Assembly (NCBI GenBank): GCA_003136335.1
Contig: PLEA01000607.1
Location: forward strand, 185 to 13,264
Length of the DNA: 13,080 bases
Direction of reading: 5' to 3'
Source: Acidobacteriaceae bacterium
GTDB taxonomy: Bacteria > Acidobacteriota > Terriglobia > Terriglobales > SbA1
Part shown: in pieces, positions 1 to 10,000 of the stretch
Layout of the letters: each line of letters opens with the position of its first letter
How positions within the stretch are numbered: the stretch's first letter is position 1
Notes under the pieces: generated by a model
Told to the model about the DNA's origin: nothing
Databases searched by the model: none
What the model saw: the letters and a program-made list of their open reading frames with translations, nothing else
Program-made: the position numbers and the translations under genes

Positions 1-204
1 ATGACCGCACTGGCTATGATTATCGGCATGTTTCCCATGTCGTTGGGCTTGGGTGAGGGCGGTGAGCAGAACGCCCCGCTGGGCAGGGCGGTAATCGGCG
101 GCTTGCTGTTCGCGACTCTGGCAACATTATTCTTCGTGCCCTGCGTCTTCGCCATGGTTCACAGCCGTCGAGAAGCGCGGGCGAGAGAAGTTCAGCAATC
201 CTAA
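1..204 (+). CDS. RND efflux inner-membrane permease, C-terminal end (partial)
   Basis: This is the last 67 residues of an AcrB/HAE1-type RND permease, the proton-driven inner-membrane part of a tripartite efflux pump. The visible stretch contains a membrane segment around residues 3-17, a [19 protein letters not shown] stretch typical of the TM11-TM12 junction of AcrB/MexB-like pumps, and a final membrane helix ([16 protein letters not shown]) followed by a short charged cytoplasmic tail. The family is normally about 1,000-1,070 residues, so nearly all of the gene lies upstream of the window. The ATG at position 1 is almost certainly an internal methionine. The stop at 202-204 is followed 39 bp later by the membrane-fusion gene, so the two are probably cotranscribed. 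The substrate cannot be judged from this fragment. Confidence 0.9.
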   Translation: MTALAMIIGMFPMSLGLGEGGEQNAPLGRAVIGGLLFATLATLFFVPCVFAMVHSRREARAREVQQS

Positions 205-243
205 ATAGAGTAGAGACGTGTTAAGGAAGTCGAGCCAGCAATC

Positions 244-1473
244 ATGCAGAAGGAACCGGAAACGAGTCAGTCAACCGAGGAATCGCACCCCGCTCCTCCG
301 CAGGTGACGCCACCGCCGGAACTTCCGGCAGCGCCCCCGCGCAAGGCCGTGATCATCGTCATGCTGGTGGTGGTGGTGCTCGCGCTGAGCGGCGCCGCCA
401 GCATGTTCAGCCGCATTCGTGCTGGACATGCCCTGGCCAAGGAAACGGAAATCGATTCCGTCCCCACCGTCTCCATAGTTCATCCCACGGCGGAAAAGCC
501 CGACGAAGAACTGGTGCTGCCGGGTTCGTTGCAGGCCTATGAGGAGTCTCCCATCTACGCCCGCACCAGCGGATACTTGCTGCGTTGGTATAAGGACATT
601 GGCAGCCACGTGAACAAGGGCGAACTGCTGGCGGCGATTGATACTCCGGAAGTCGATCAGGAATTGTCGCAGGCCCGCGCCAGCCGCGAGCAAATGGTGG
701 CCCAACGGGATCTGGCGAAAATTTCTGCCGATCGCTGGCAGAATCTCCGTAAGTCGGATTCCGTTTCCCAGCAGGAAGCCGACACTCAGTCAAGCGCCTA
801 CCAGCAGGCCCAAGCCACGCTGGCCGGGGCCGACGCCAATTTCCGTCGCCTCGAGCAATTGGAATCTTTTAAGCATGTCTACGCACCCTTCTCAGGCGTG
901 TTGGTCAAGCGCAATGTTGATCCGGGCGCGCTCATCAACGCCGGATCTGGAGGCGTGGAGCTGTTCATTCTTGCCAAAATTGACCCGTTGCGCGTATTCA
1001 CCAATGTGCCCCAGGCCTATTCACCCGCCATTAAGAATGGAATGCCGGCGTATGTCACGCTGCAGGAGATTCCCGGGCAGAAATTCAAAGGAACGGTAGC
1101 GCGCACCGCCGACGCAATTGATCCGGTCACGCGCACCTTGCTCACGGAAGTGGATGTCCCCAACAAAGATGGCCACTTGTTGCGAGGCTCTTTCGGCGAA
1201 GTGCATTTCTCCCCCAAAATCGACACCGCAAAAGTTACCGTGCCGGTGAATGCCATGCTGTTTCGTCAGGAGGGCGCCCAACTGGCCGTCGTGGGCGCAG
1301 ACAACAAAGTGCAATTGCGACCCATCACGATTGGCCGCGACTATGGCACGACGCTGGAAATTCTGGGCGGCGTGAACCTCGAGGACCGCATCATTATTAA
1401 TCCCGCCGAGTCCCTGGAGGATGGCCAGAAGGTAAATGTTGCCCCGGACAGCCCAGAAGGTAAGCATTCATGA
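244..1473 (+). CDS. RND efflux periplasmic adaptor (membrane-fusion protein, HlyD/AcrA-like)
   Basis: A 409-residue periplasmic adaptor that would link the upstream RND permease to the downstream outer-membrane channel. The N-terminus is a proline-rich cytoplasmic segment (about residues 17-33) followed by a single membrane anchor (about 35-57, VIIVMLVVVVLAL). There is no lipobox, so it should be anchored by this helix rather than by lipid. The first lipoyl half lies around 104-135 (IYARTSGYL), an alpha-helical hairpin around 137-206 is rich in Q/A/E, and the second lipoyl half is around 208-240 (VYAPFSGVL). Beta-barrel and membrane-proximal domains follow (DPVTRTLLTEVDVPN near 293-307). This order is standard for the family and the length is only slightly long. 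AAGGAAG at 223-229 is the nearest purine-rich ribosome site, about 14 nt from the ATG. Its stop overlaps the start of the next gene. Confidence 0.95.
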   Translation: MQKEPETSQSTEESHPAPPQVTPPPELPAAPPRKAVIIVMLVVVVLALSGAASMFSRIRAGHALAKETEIDSVPTVSIVHPTAEKPDEELVLPGSLQAYEESPIYARTSGYLLRWYKDIGSHVNKGELLAAIDTPEVDQELSQARASREQMVAQRDLAKISADRWQNLRKSDSVSQQEADTQSSAYQQAQATLAGADANFRRLEQLESFKHVYAPFSGVLVKRNVDPGALINAGSGGVELFILAKIDPLRVFTNVPQAYSPAIKNGMPAYVTLQEIPGQKFKGTVARTADAIDPVTRTLLTEVDVPNKDGHLLRGSFGEVHFSPKIDTAKVTVPVNAMLFRQEGAQLAVVGADNKVQLRPITIGRDYGTTLEILGGVNLEDRIIINPAESLEDGQKVNVAPDSPEGKHS

Positions 1474-2930
1474 AATGGCTGGTAGCAGCGGCGCTCGCGG
1501 CCAGCGTGTGCCTGGCGGGATGCGCCGTGGGGCCCAAATACCAACGTCCGCCCGTCCAGGCTCCTCCCGCATGGAAAACGGAAGGCCCTTGGCGCGAGGC
1601 CACACCGAAGGATGCGATTCCCAAGGGCGCGTGGTGGCAGATTTTCCACGACGAAGAGCTCAGCGGCTACGAACAGCAATTACTGGCAGCCAACCAGTCG
1701 CTCGCAGCCGCCCGAAATCGTCTGGATCAGGCTCGTTCGCTGGCGCGGGTGGCTTCTGCCGGGCTGTTTCCCACACTGAGCGCAGATCCCAACGCGTCCC
1801 GCAATCGCTACTCCGCGGATCGTCCTGAACTCACAACTCCAACCCCGGCGATCACGCAAGGTTTGTATGAGATTCCCTTCGCTCTGAACTACGAAGTTGA
1901 TCTCTTCGGGAGAGTTCGGAAAAATCTAGAAGCTTCCAATGCTAACCTGCAAGGCACGGCGGCCGATCTGCAAAACGTTCAACTGGTCCTGACCGCCGAA
2001 CTGGCTGCCGACTACTTCAATTTGCGCGAACTCGACGCCGAAAGTCAGGTAGTGCAGGAGTCAGTGAAGATTCAGCAGCAAGGCATGGCCCTGGTAAATC
2101 ATCGTCACGAAGGCGGAATTGCCTCAGGACTGGATGTTGCGCAACAGCAGACGCTGCTTGATTCCACAGTCACGCAACTCTATCTCCTGCAGCAGCAGCG
2201 CGCGCAATTTGAACATGCCATCGCGGCACTGACGGGAACCCCGGCGTCGTCATTTAACGTTCCGGTCGCACCGTTGCACGCCGTTCCCCCGCCAGTTCCT
2301 CTAGGAATGCCGTCAGACCTGGTGGAGCGCCGGCCCGATATAGCCACCGCTGAACGGGCCATGGCCAACGAGAATGCACTGGTGGGAGTTGCCCGGACCG
2401 CGTTCTATCCGCAATTCACCATTTCTGGCAGCGGCGGCTTCGAGAGCATTACCCTGGGCTCCTTGATTAGCACACCCAACATATTCTGGTCGCTGGGCGG
2501 CGACCTGTTGCAACCCATCTTTAATGGCGGCCGCAATCGCGCCAATCTCGCCGCCACCCAAGCCGCGTATCAGGAATCCGTCGCCAACTACCGCCAGTCT
2601 GCGCTCACCGCGTTCCAGCAAGTCGAAGATAGTTTGTCAGGGCTGGATTCGTTGTCGCGCGCCGCCCAGACCCAGAATGCGGCGGTCGCGGACGCGCGCC
2701 GGGCGCTCGACATCGCCAATGATCGCTATGTTGGCGGATTAACTACATTCCTCGACGTCATCACCGCGCAATCCGTGCTGCTGACCAACGAGCGCCTCTC
2801 GACCCAATTGCTCGGCCAGCAAATGGTCGCCTCGGTCTTGCTGGTCAAAGCCTTGGGCGGAGGCTGGGACTCGTCCGCGATTCAGAACGAGCGGGTCCAT
2901 CCTACGGCGATCCAGGCCATTCAACCTTAG
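1470..2930 (+). CDS. Outer-membrane efflux lipoprotein (NodT/OprM-like, TolC family)
   Basis: A 486-residue outer-membrane channel protein of the NodT family of RND-type efflux lipoproteins. The N-terminus is a lipoprotein signal peptide with lipobox LAGC, giving lipidated Cys18, followed by the typical AVGPKYQRPPV and WWQIFHDEEL sequences. Two outer-membrane-efflux repeats follow, roughly residues 62-250 and 275-465. The second carries the family signature DLVERRPDIATAERAM, a FNGGRNRANLAA segment, and the helix with FQQVEDSL. The ATG overlaps the stop of the adaptor gene as ATGA, and AGAAGG at 1455-1460 provides a well-placed ribosome site, so translation is probably coupled. It would complete the permease-adaptor-channel pump. 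Its stop is only 9 bp from the stop of the convergent GH15 gene. Confidence 0.95.
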   Translation: MKWLVAAALAASVCLAGCAVGPKYQRPPVQAPPAWKTEGPWREATPKDAIPKGAWWQIFHDEELSGYEQQLLAANQSLAAARNRLDQARSLARVASAGLFPTLSADPNASRNRYSADRPELTTPTPAITQGLYEIPFALNYEVDLFGRVRKNLEASNANLQGTAADLQNVQLVLTAELAADYFNLRELDAESQVVQESVKIQQQGMALVNHRHEGGIASGLDVAQQQTLLDSTVTQLYLLQQQRAQFEHAIAALTGTPASSFNVPVAPLHAVPPPVPLGMPSDLVERRPDIATAERAMANENALVGVARTAFYPQFTISGSGGFESITLGSLISTPNIFWSLGGDLLQPIFNGGRNRANLAATQAAYQESVANYRQSALTAFQQVEDSLSGLDSLSRAAQTQNAAVADARRALDIANDRYVGGLTTFLDVITAQSVLLTNERLSTQLLGQQMVASVLLVKALGGGWDSSAIQNERVHPTAIQAIQP

Positions 2931-2939
2931 CCCGCAAGA

Positions 2940-4727
2940 TCACCGCGGATCGGCCTCCGCACTGGGGCCCGCAGCGGCAGAAGGCTGGCCCCTGGCACTG
3001 GTTAAGTTGAAGGCAGTGTTCACCAAGCCAACATGAGAGAAAGCCTGCGGAAAATTACCTAACTGACGTTTTCCGACTGGATCATATTCTTCGGACAGCA
3101 GACCAACATCGTTCCGGATTTCTAACAAGTGTTCGAACATCCGAACGGCTTCGGCATGGCGCCCCTGCAACTCGTAATTGTCCGCCAACCAGAATGAACA
3201 GGCCAGAAACGTTCCTTCCCCATGGGGCAGACCGTCGACCGCTGGATCTTGCGAGTACCTTCCGACAAAACCATTCCGCATGAGATGGGTTTCGATGGCT
3301 TTGACCGTGCCCCTTACGCGCGGATCATTCGCTTCAAGAAAGCCGACCAGCGGCATCATCAGGATGCTGGCGTCGAGGTGTTTGGATCCGTAATACTGCA
3401 CGAACGAGTTCATGCCTGCATCAAAACCCTCCCGGCAAACCTGCTCATGGATGGCATCGCGAAGTTTTTTCCATCGAGCCATATCGATCGTAAACCGGCC
3501 CTTTTCTGCCGACCTTGTCAACCGGTCGACGGCTACCCAGGCCATCATTTTAGAGTGGACAAAATGCCGGCGCGGCCCGCGCACCTCCCAAATACCTTCA
3601 TCGGGCCGCTTCCATCCCGTCTCCAGAAATTCCAGCATCGCCCGGGCTATTTCGTTGCGCGAGTGTTTCGCCGGTCCGAGTCCTGCTTCGCGCGCCTGAA
3701 AAAGTGTATTGGCCACCTCGCCAAAAATATCCAGTTGATATTGCGTGTAAGCGGCATTGCCGGTTCGAACCGGGACCGATTTTTCATATCCTTGCAACCA
3801 CGGCAACTCCAGTTCCGTCAGCCTGCGTTCGCCGCGTAGCCCATAAAGAATGTTCAGTTCCGAAGGGCTCCCAGCCACGGCTCGCAGAAGCCACTCTCGC
3901 CAGTCTCGCGCTTCATCTAGATATCCCGCATGCAGCAAAGCTTGCAGCGTCAGTGTTGCATCTCGCACCCAGCAAAAACGATAGTCCCAGTTGCGCACTC
4001 CGCCAATCAGTTCGGGCAGAGAAGTTGTTGGCGCCGCTACGATCCCGCCGGTGGGCCGAAAGGTCAGGCCTTTTAGTGTGATCAGCGAGCGCCGCACCGC
4101 ATCACGCCACTTCCCCTGATAAGTACAGCGATCCGACCATTCTCGCCACCATTTCTCCGTCTTCTGAATTGCCGTGTCGACAATTACCGCCGCAGGTTCC
4201 TCCAGATTTGAGGGATACCAGGTCAGATCGAACGAGACCTGTTGCCCTTCCGCCACGGTAAACTCTGCATCCGTCTTCATGTTTTCACCGTGAAGAGGGA
4301 TATCCGAGCGCAGCCTGATCATGTCTGGACCAGCAATGGCGGAAATTCCACTGTCGGTCTTCCGAACCCAGGGAATCACCGAACCGTAGTCGAATCGAAT
4401 CACCAACTCCAGCTTCATCCGAATCTGCCCTCTGGCGCCCACCACAACCCGCAGAAGTTCAGGCATTTCTTCGCGAAGGAGCATGCAGTCGATCAGCGTG
4501 GCCGATCCGCTTTCGGTCTCAAACTCAGTCTCTAAAATAAGAGAGCCGTCCCGATACCGCCGGCGAATGGCCCGGATCGGTTCCACCGGCGTAATGGACC
4601 AATGTCCGTTGTCAGGAGTTCCGAGTAGGGCCGCAAAACAAGCAGGCGAATCGAAGTCCGGAAGGCAAAGCCAGTCAATCGAACCTTGTTTTGAAACGAG
4701 CGCAGCAGTGTGGCAGTCGCCAATCAT
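2940..4727 (-). CDS. Glycoside hydrolase family 15 protein (glucoamylase/trehalase-like)
   Basis: A 595-residue (from ATG) cytoplasmic-looking GH15 enzyme with the trehalase-like N-terminal beta domain (about 1-195) and the (alpha/alpha)6 catalytic domain (about 210-575). Recognisable blocks are GDCHTAALV, GSIDWLCLPDFDSPACFAAL, GGVRNWDYRFCWVRDAT (243-259), PDEGIWEVRGPRRHFVHSKM (375-394) and LLSEEYDPVGKRQLGNFPQA (543-562). The acidic residues in the last two blocks are the expected catalytic pair (candidates Glu377/381 and Glu546/547). Family members hydrolyse alpha-glucosidic bonds in glucans, dextran or trehalose; the sequence does not settle which. No signal peptide is seen. The ATG at 4727 is the first AUG, but the family-conserved residues IEDYA are encoded immediately upstream in frame, so the true start is probably CTG at 4754. 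The last 17 residues (Ala/Pro/Ser-rich) are outside the family core. Confidence 0.93.
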   Translation of the reverse strand: MIGDCHTAALVSKQGSIDWLCLPDFDSPACFAALLGTPDNGHWSITPVEPIRAIRRRYRDGSLILETEFETESGSATLIDCMLLREEMPELLRVVVGARGQIRMKLELVIRFDYGSVIPWVRKTDSGISAIAGPDMIRLRSDIPLHGENMKTDAEFTVAEGQQVSFDLTWYPSNLEEPAAVIVDTAIQKTEKWWREWSDRCTYQGKWRDAVRRSLITLKGLTFRPTGGIVAAPTTSLPELIGGVRNWDYRFCWVRDATLTLQALLHAGYLDEARDWREWLLRAVAGSPSELNILYGLRGERRLTELELPWLQGYEKSVPVRTGNAAYTQYQLDIFGEVANTLFQAREAGLGPAKHSRNEIARAMLEFLETGWKRPDEGIWEVRGPRRHFVHSKMMAWVAVDRLTRSAEKGRFTIDMARWKKLRDAIHEQVCREGFDAGMNSFVQYYGSKHLDASILMMPLVGFLEANDPRVRGTVKAIETHLMRNGFVGRYSQDPAVDGLPHGEGTFLACSFWLADNYELQGRHAEAVRMFEHLLEIRNDVGLLSEEYDPVGKRQLGNFPQAFSHVGLVNTAFNLTSARGQPSAAAGPSAEADPR

Positions 4728-4751
4728 GGCGTAATCTTCGATGGGAATAGA

Positions 4752-4766
4752 CAGGACTTACACTCC
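4752..4766 (-). promoter_or_regulatory. Candidate ribosome site and CTG start of the GH15 gene
   Basis: On the minus strand a GGAG (4766-4763) is followed by 8 nt and then CTG (4754-4752), which opens the GH15 frame nine codons before the first ATG. The frame is closed by TAA at 4760-4758. The extra residues read L/M-S-I-P-I-E-D-Y-A before MIGD, and IEDYA is the normal N-terminal signature of this GH15 subfamily. An ATT at 4748 is the only other near-cognate start between the stop and IEDYA, and it has poorer spacing. The ATG at 4727 has only a weak GAAG upstream. The sequence is direct; use of CTG is inferred. Confidence 0.5.
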
Positions 4767-4922
4767 GCAAATCGAATTTGAGTTCCCTCGAGCTTGTCTT
4801 GGAAGCGTCAACCCGCGTACAGGGCTACACCCTCCCGCGACGATCGCGCGACAAACACTTGACCCACATTTTCTCACAGAAGTTTATACGCCCTGAAAGC
4901 AGGTTGGGCGGGGGCTCTAGCA

Positions 4923-7067
4923 TTACGGCGCAGCGTTCGAGCTTTCATGCCGAATTAACAAAGCCAGCCGCGGAAACAGGAAGTGTCCGCCGGCATCGTC
5001 AATCACATTGACCTGGCAGGTATAGAAGCCGGGCTTGAGCGAGGTAAGCGGAACGTCTAATTGGAAGACCGCAGCTTTGCGCTCACGCGCATTCAACTCC
5101 GTCAACTCGACCAGCGAGCTCTCGTAGGTTTTGGCTTTGCCTTGGAAGAACGCGACGTTAGACAACAGGCGGATGCCAGGCTTGTTCTCTGCCCCTCCTC
5201 TTGCAGATTCGGTGACCGCCGGCCGCGCCGGATCATAGACCTCATAGTAAAGAAACAGGTGCTGCGTGGCCGAGAAGACATGCGTGATATTAGGAATGAT
5301 TTCATTCCCGTCGCGCATCAGCGGATTCAGGTTTGCACCCTTCTTGACCGTTTGAATCTGGCTGGCCATGACCACCGAGCTCATCTTCAGCGGCTGCGTC
5401 TTCAAGTCCGGCACGTCGATGTCGGTTTCGAACGATCCCATGCGGCCGGTCTGATTCTCGCGTACCACAAATTTCAGGTGATACTTCCCGCTCAACAGGC
5501 TCATCCCGGTGTCGTACTGCACATTCTTCTTTTGCACCTCGGCCGATGTGCTCACAGCGAGTTTCACCGTGTCGCGAATTCGGTTCAGCGGATGGTGTTG
5601 GCTGTCGAGCACCATCCCAATCACATCGAGCGTTGCCTTGTCGCGGTCGCTGCTGCGCACGAATGGAATCTGCGATCCCGGCACCACCAGCGACATGGGC
5701 ACGAAAAACTTGTTACCTTCCAGGCGGAAATAGGCCACGCCCAGATACAGCGGCAAATCCGTGGCCGGCATCTCGGAGGCAAGTTCCTCTTCCAGTTGCC
5801 GCTCTTTGTCGTCCTTCGTGGAGTGCTGATAATCCGCGGGCGCATAATAGCCGCGGCGGTAGTCGATCTTCACTCCCGGAACATTGCTCTTTACGACGAT
5901 CCGCCGGTACCGCCCGTCGCGCGCGGAGTTCGTGCTGTGGTAGCCCAGCAGGTAGTAAGTCGAGGTATCCTGCTGCACTCCCTTAAAAATCTTGCTGAAG
6001 TCGTTGGAATCGAGGAAGGCGCGCCCCCCGGTATCGCTGGCCAGCGTGACCAGCGTTTCCTGCGTCGTGAAATTGGAATTCAACGCATTGATGGTCGACT
6101 GTCCGGAATACGCCGAAACCCCGCGCAGGCTGGCGTTCTGCGCTTCCCCGCCCGCGACCAGCGCCTGCAGGCCGCGCATATCCATGGTATAAATCGCAAG
6201 ATTAGAACGCACTGCGGCATTCACGGCGGCTCGCAGTTCCGATTGATTCTCAATGCCCGTGCGGTCCATGCCGCTGGAAAAATAAATCAGCGATTTCTTC
6301 TGCTGCACGTGCGACAGCTTTTCCGCCACCGATCGCAACGCCTCCAGACGCCGGTCGGTGTTGAAGATGTTGTACTCCGTATCGTCGGCGGTGAAGGACT
6401 GGCCGGTGTCGGGCGTCCCCTCGGTCGTGCCCGTTGTGCCTTCTTCGAAACCCTGCCCGCTGCCCGAACTGAATTGCGCCAACTGTTTTTTCAGCAAGGC
6501 GCGATCGGCGGTGAAGTCCTGATTCACCAGCAGCGAACTTCCCAGCGAAACAATCGACACCAGGTCCGCCGGCGCCATTTGTGTGTCGACATAGTGTTCG
6601 GCAGACGTAACCGCGTGGTCGATTTCGTCGGGCTCCATGGCCGAGAGGTCAAAGAACAAAACAATCAGACGCCGATCTTTGAACTGAGCCGCTGTATTTG
6701 CCGCGGAAGCGGTCGGATTCGCTGACTCCGGCACTGGCTCCGCCAGCGGCTTCGCCTGGGCGAGATCTGCCGCTGGGACTGCATCCACATTCTCCACATC
6801 AAAAGAAACGACCTTCTGCGGCCGGTTGTCCTCAAGAATCGTAAAGTTTTCCGGTTTGAGCCCCTGCACAAAGTTTCCACTCTTGTCGCGCACGGTCACG
6901 TTGACCAGCACCAACTCAGATCCGGTGTGAAACACGTAGTCCGATGGCTGCTGCGAGGGCGATGCCGCGCATAGAAGCACGAACGTCACGAACACCGCCA
7001 CGGCTTTATCGACGAATCTAGTCGGAGTGAAAATCATAACGATTCTTTTCGAGGGCATCCCTCTCAC
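4923..7067 (-). CDS. VWFA-related Acidobacterial domain protein (secreted VWA protein)
   Basis: A 714-residue exported protein. A hydrophobic segment (about 20-35, KAVAVFVTFVLLCAA) acts as signal peptide with probable cleavage near residues 35-39. A conserved beta domain follows (SELVLVNVTVRDKSGNFVQG, then LKPENFTILEDNRPQKVVSF, about 50-90), and a von Willebrand A-type fold lies around 131-370, starting RLIVLFFDLSAM. The block YYLLGYHSTN...DGRYRRIVVK...RRGYYAP (371-410) is the typical end of the 'VWFA-related Acidobacterial domain' family. The MIDAS DxSxS is incomplete: Asp140 and Ser142 are present but position 144 is Met. The remaining 300 residues form an unrecognised beta-rich C-terminal region. 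The molecular function of the family is unknown to me. I kept the GTG at 7067, preceded by AGAAG at 6 nt; ATGs at 7058 and 7037 are alternatives. It starts 9 bp after the receptor stop, so the two are probably cotranscribed. Confidence 0.88.
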   Translation of the reverse strand: MRGMPSKRIVMIFTPTRFVDKAVAVFVTFVLLCAASPSQQPSDYVFHTGSELVLVNVTVRDKSGNFVQGLKPENFTILEDNRPQKVVSFDVENVDAVPAADLAQAKPLAEPVPESANPTASAANTAAQFKDRRLIVLFFDLSAMEPDEIDHAVTSAEHYVDTQMAPADLVSIVSLGSSLLVNQDFTADRALLKKQLAQFSSGSGQGFEEGTTGTTEGTPDTGQSFTADDTEYNIFNTDRRLEALRSVAEKLSHVQQKKSLIYFSSGMDRTGIENQSELRAAVNAAVRSNLAIYTMDMRGLQALVAGGEAQNASLRGVSAYSGQSTINALNSNFTTQETLVTLASDTGGRAFLDSNDFSKIFKGVQQDTSTYYLLGYHSTNSARDGRYRRIVVKSNVPGVKIDYRRGYYAPADYQHSTKDDKERQLEEELASEMPATDLPLYLGVAYFRLEGNKFFVPMSLVVPGSQIPFVRSSDRDKATLDVIGMVLDSQHHPLNRIRDTVKLAVSTSAEVQKKNVQYDTGMSLLSGKYHLKFVVRENQTGRMGSFETDIDVPDLKTQPLKMSSVVMASQIQTVKKGANLNPLMRDGNEIIPNITHVFSATQHLFLYYEVYDPARPAVTESARGGAENKPGIRLLSNVAFFQGKAKTYESSLVELTELNARERKAAVFQLDVPLTSLKPGFYTCQVNVIDDAGGHFLFPRLALLIRHESSNAAP

Positions 7068-7076
7068 AGCGTTCTT

Positions 7077-10000
7077 CTAAAAACGAAATCGTGCCGTAAG
7101 TGTGAACTGCCGCATGCCACCAACTGCGGCAACCCGGCCAAACGTAGGCGAATTCAAGTTTGTATCAATCGACGAGTAATTCGGGATATTGAAAATGTTG
7201 GTGGCCTGAGCGCGGAACTCCAGCACGCGCGCCTCCTTGAACGAAAAGATCTTCGTGAACGCCATATCAAACACTTTCGAGCCCGGACCGATGATGCTAT
7301 TGCGGCGCGCATTGCCGTATTGTCCGGTCGGCGGCGCAACGAATGCAGCTTTATTGAACCACTCCCCGATCGAAGGATTCGCCAGGCTCACCGGTTGCCC
7401 GGGAACCACGTCCGGCCGCAACGTGCCGTTGCTTCCGCGATTCACGTCAGCAATGTTCCCCAGCAGTCGCGGCGTGAACGGCAGACCCGAAGCGATCGTC
7501 CAGTCGCCGCTCCATTGCCAGTTGCCGAAAATCGCGCGCAACGGCGCATTTCCGGTGAGCCAGCGTTTGTCGTTTCCAAAGGGGAGTTCCCACAAATAAT
7601 CCGCGGTGAACTTGTGCGTCTGGTTGAAACTGGAAAGCCCGCGTTCGGCGGATAGATCGAGAGGATTCTGTGCAATGTTGGCCGCGCCCCCGCCCGACGA
7701 CCCACCACCTCCGCCTGCGCCCGTGCCGCCCGCGCCTAAGCCAGGCGTATTCGAGCCCGAGGTCGCTCCCCCACCGATTGAAGATGCATCGTCGAGCGAC
7801 TTGGAGAACGTGTAGATGCCGCCAAGCGAGAATCCTGACGACAACCTCTTGCGCAGTCGCACCGATGCCGCGTTGGCCTCCGAATCTGCCACTGAGTTTT
7901 CGTAAGTGAAGGCGTCCACGCTGGGAATGAGGATCCCAGTCGCGGTTCGATTCGGTGCTTCCAGAATGTCCAGATCTGTTCCCTTGGTTCCCGTGTAGTC
8001 CAGATTCAGCAGCACGGTGGGACGAATCTGCTGTTGAATATCCAGATTGCGAATCTGCACATAACCCAGCCGGTAATTCGGATTCACCGCATAATCGTTG
8101 GTGATGCCCGTAACTGCCGGGAATCCGTTTTGCAGCGTCAGATCACCCGGGGTGTTCTGAATGTTGGTCGCCGTGGTCGAGAACGGCGGCTGAAACGCAA
8201 GTTGCTGCGCCATGCTCTGATAAGCACCCGTGTTGTAGTTGATGCCGTACCCGCCGCGCACTACAGTTTTAGAAAACGGCTTCCAGGCAAAGCCGATGCG
8301 CGGCGCGAAGTTATTGCGATCGGGTCGCACCAGGCTGGCCGGCACCGCTCCGCTGTAGGGCCCCGCTTCCCCCGGCTGAATCGGCGTCACTTCCAGCGGC
8401 GGCGTTTGAGTCAGCACTCCCGGAGAAAGGTCGAGGTTCGCAATGCGATTGTTAATTTCCGTTAGGGGCGAGACGTATTCGTAGCGCACCCCGAGATTGA
8501 GCGTCAGATTCCCACGCACCTTCCACTCATCCTGCGCAAACAAATCCCAGAAGTTTCCGCGGAAGTGATTGTTCTGTCCAAACTGCTCGGAGGTTTGCTG
8601 CGGCAGGCCGAGCAGAAAATCAGCAAAGTCATATCCCGTACCGGCTATGGGATTTCCGCCGCTGTCCAGTTGTGAGGTATTGAGGCCCGTAAACACAAAT
8701 GACCCGCGCGGATTGCTATCCGTCTCCGTATTCACCTGCACGCGCCGGAAATCTCCACCCCAGCGCCACGTATGCTTACCATGATTCCAGATCACATTGT
8801 CCGAGAAAGTGTAAGTCTGGTTTCGCGACAGCTGCGGTGTCGTGTCCTGAAGGCCAGCGAAGTCTGTAAAAGATAGACTCGGCAATCCCCAGTCGAACGG
8901 ATTCTGCGAAACCCCCGTTATTCCCAGCGCCCCCGTAATGTCGTTGCTGAAAGCGTACAGATTCTGTGTGCGCGTCCGGCTGCGGTTAAAGTCTGCGCGA
9001 ACAATGTTAGTCAGTTTTCCAATGCTGCGCGTGTACGATACCGGAACGTCAAAACTCCGTACATTGGTATTCCCCCCAACGCTGGGAAAGGGATTGGTCA
9101 GGTTGGCGCTCGATCCGTGGTAGTGGAAGCCAATCGACAAATTGTTGCGCGGAGCGCCGCGTCCGCCGCCCCGGCGTCCACGCACCGGCGCTGCCCCGAA
9201 GGTGTGATTCAAACGTACGTTCAAATCGTCACTGTCACTGTTTGCGGAAGTCACGTAGTGGAAGTTTTGAAAGCTGCCCGGCAAGTTCGGTAACGGAACG
9301 TATTGCAACAATCCTTCCGCCGCCGGGTTGATCAACAGAATTTTGTTGTGAGCCGCGTTTGTCTGTGGACCAAAAAGCTGTACGGGTTGCCCCGCTTCTA
9401 GGCCTGAAGTGTATGTGGTCTGGGAAAAGTCACCGTTCCGCTCGGCCTGCGTCGGCACGGTCGAAAACTGATCGAAAGGATTTTCCGCGCGCCTGCCGTT
9501 GTAGTTGACGAAATAAAACGTCTTGCTCCCGCCTTTGTAAATATGGGGAATGTTCAGCGGCCCGCCCACGGTTCCGCCGAAGCTGTTCTGTACATACCCC
9601 GGTTTTTCCGTTGGCTGGCCAGTCAGCGAATACGGCGACGCATTCAACGCGGAATCGCCGACGCCGTAATACAACGATCCGTGCGGCTGGTTGATGTCAA
9701 AACCCCGCCGGCCAAACCCACCACCACCGAACCCTCCGCCTCCAAAACCGCCTCCTTGACCGCCAAATCCGCCGCCACCTCCGAACCCTCCGCCTTGTTG
9801 GCGAGCGTCGTTGAAGCGCTGCTGCATTTCGTCCGCGCTCATCGTATTAAACGAGTTGGAAGTGTTTCCGGAAACCGCCACGGATTCCGTCGCACTGTCC
9901 GGTGCAATCCCCGGAACGGGCATACCGGAAGGCGCGATCTCACTCATGGAACTGTTGGCCGTATCCTGACCCGTTGCACTCTGCAATACAGAAAGACTCT

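Noticed and set aside
1..204. A complete small membrane protein of 67 residues
   Set aside because: The sequence matches the end of an RND permease and starts at the window edge, so it is a truncated gene, not a small protein.
3222..3839. A 205-codon plus-strand frame opposite GH15
   Set aside because: It lies wholly inside the GH15 gene, whose motifs are unambiguous, and its translation resembles nothing.
4755..4922. Gap between the VWFA stop and the GH15 start, checked for a terminator, promoter or small gene
   Set aside because: Only a weak CGCCC/GGGCG dyad and a lone TTGACG without a proper -10 partner were found; the small plus-strand frame there lacks a ribosome site and any similarity.
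5061..6725. A 554-codon open frame on the plus strand opposite the VWFA gene
   Set aside because: It is the antisense shadow of a GC-rich gene with strong family signatures. Its translation is rich in Arg/His/Gln with no recognisable domain, and no ribosome site stands out.
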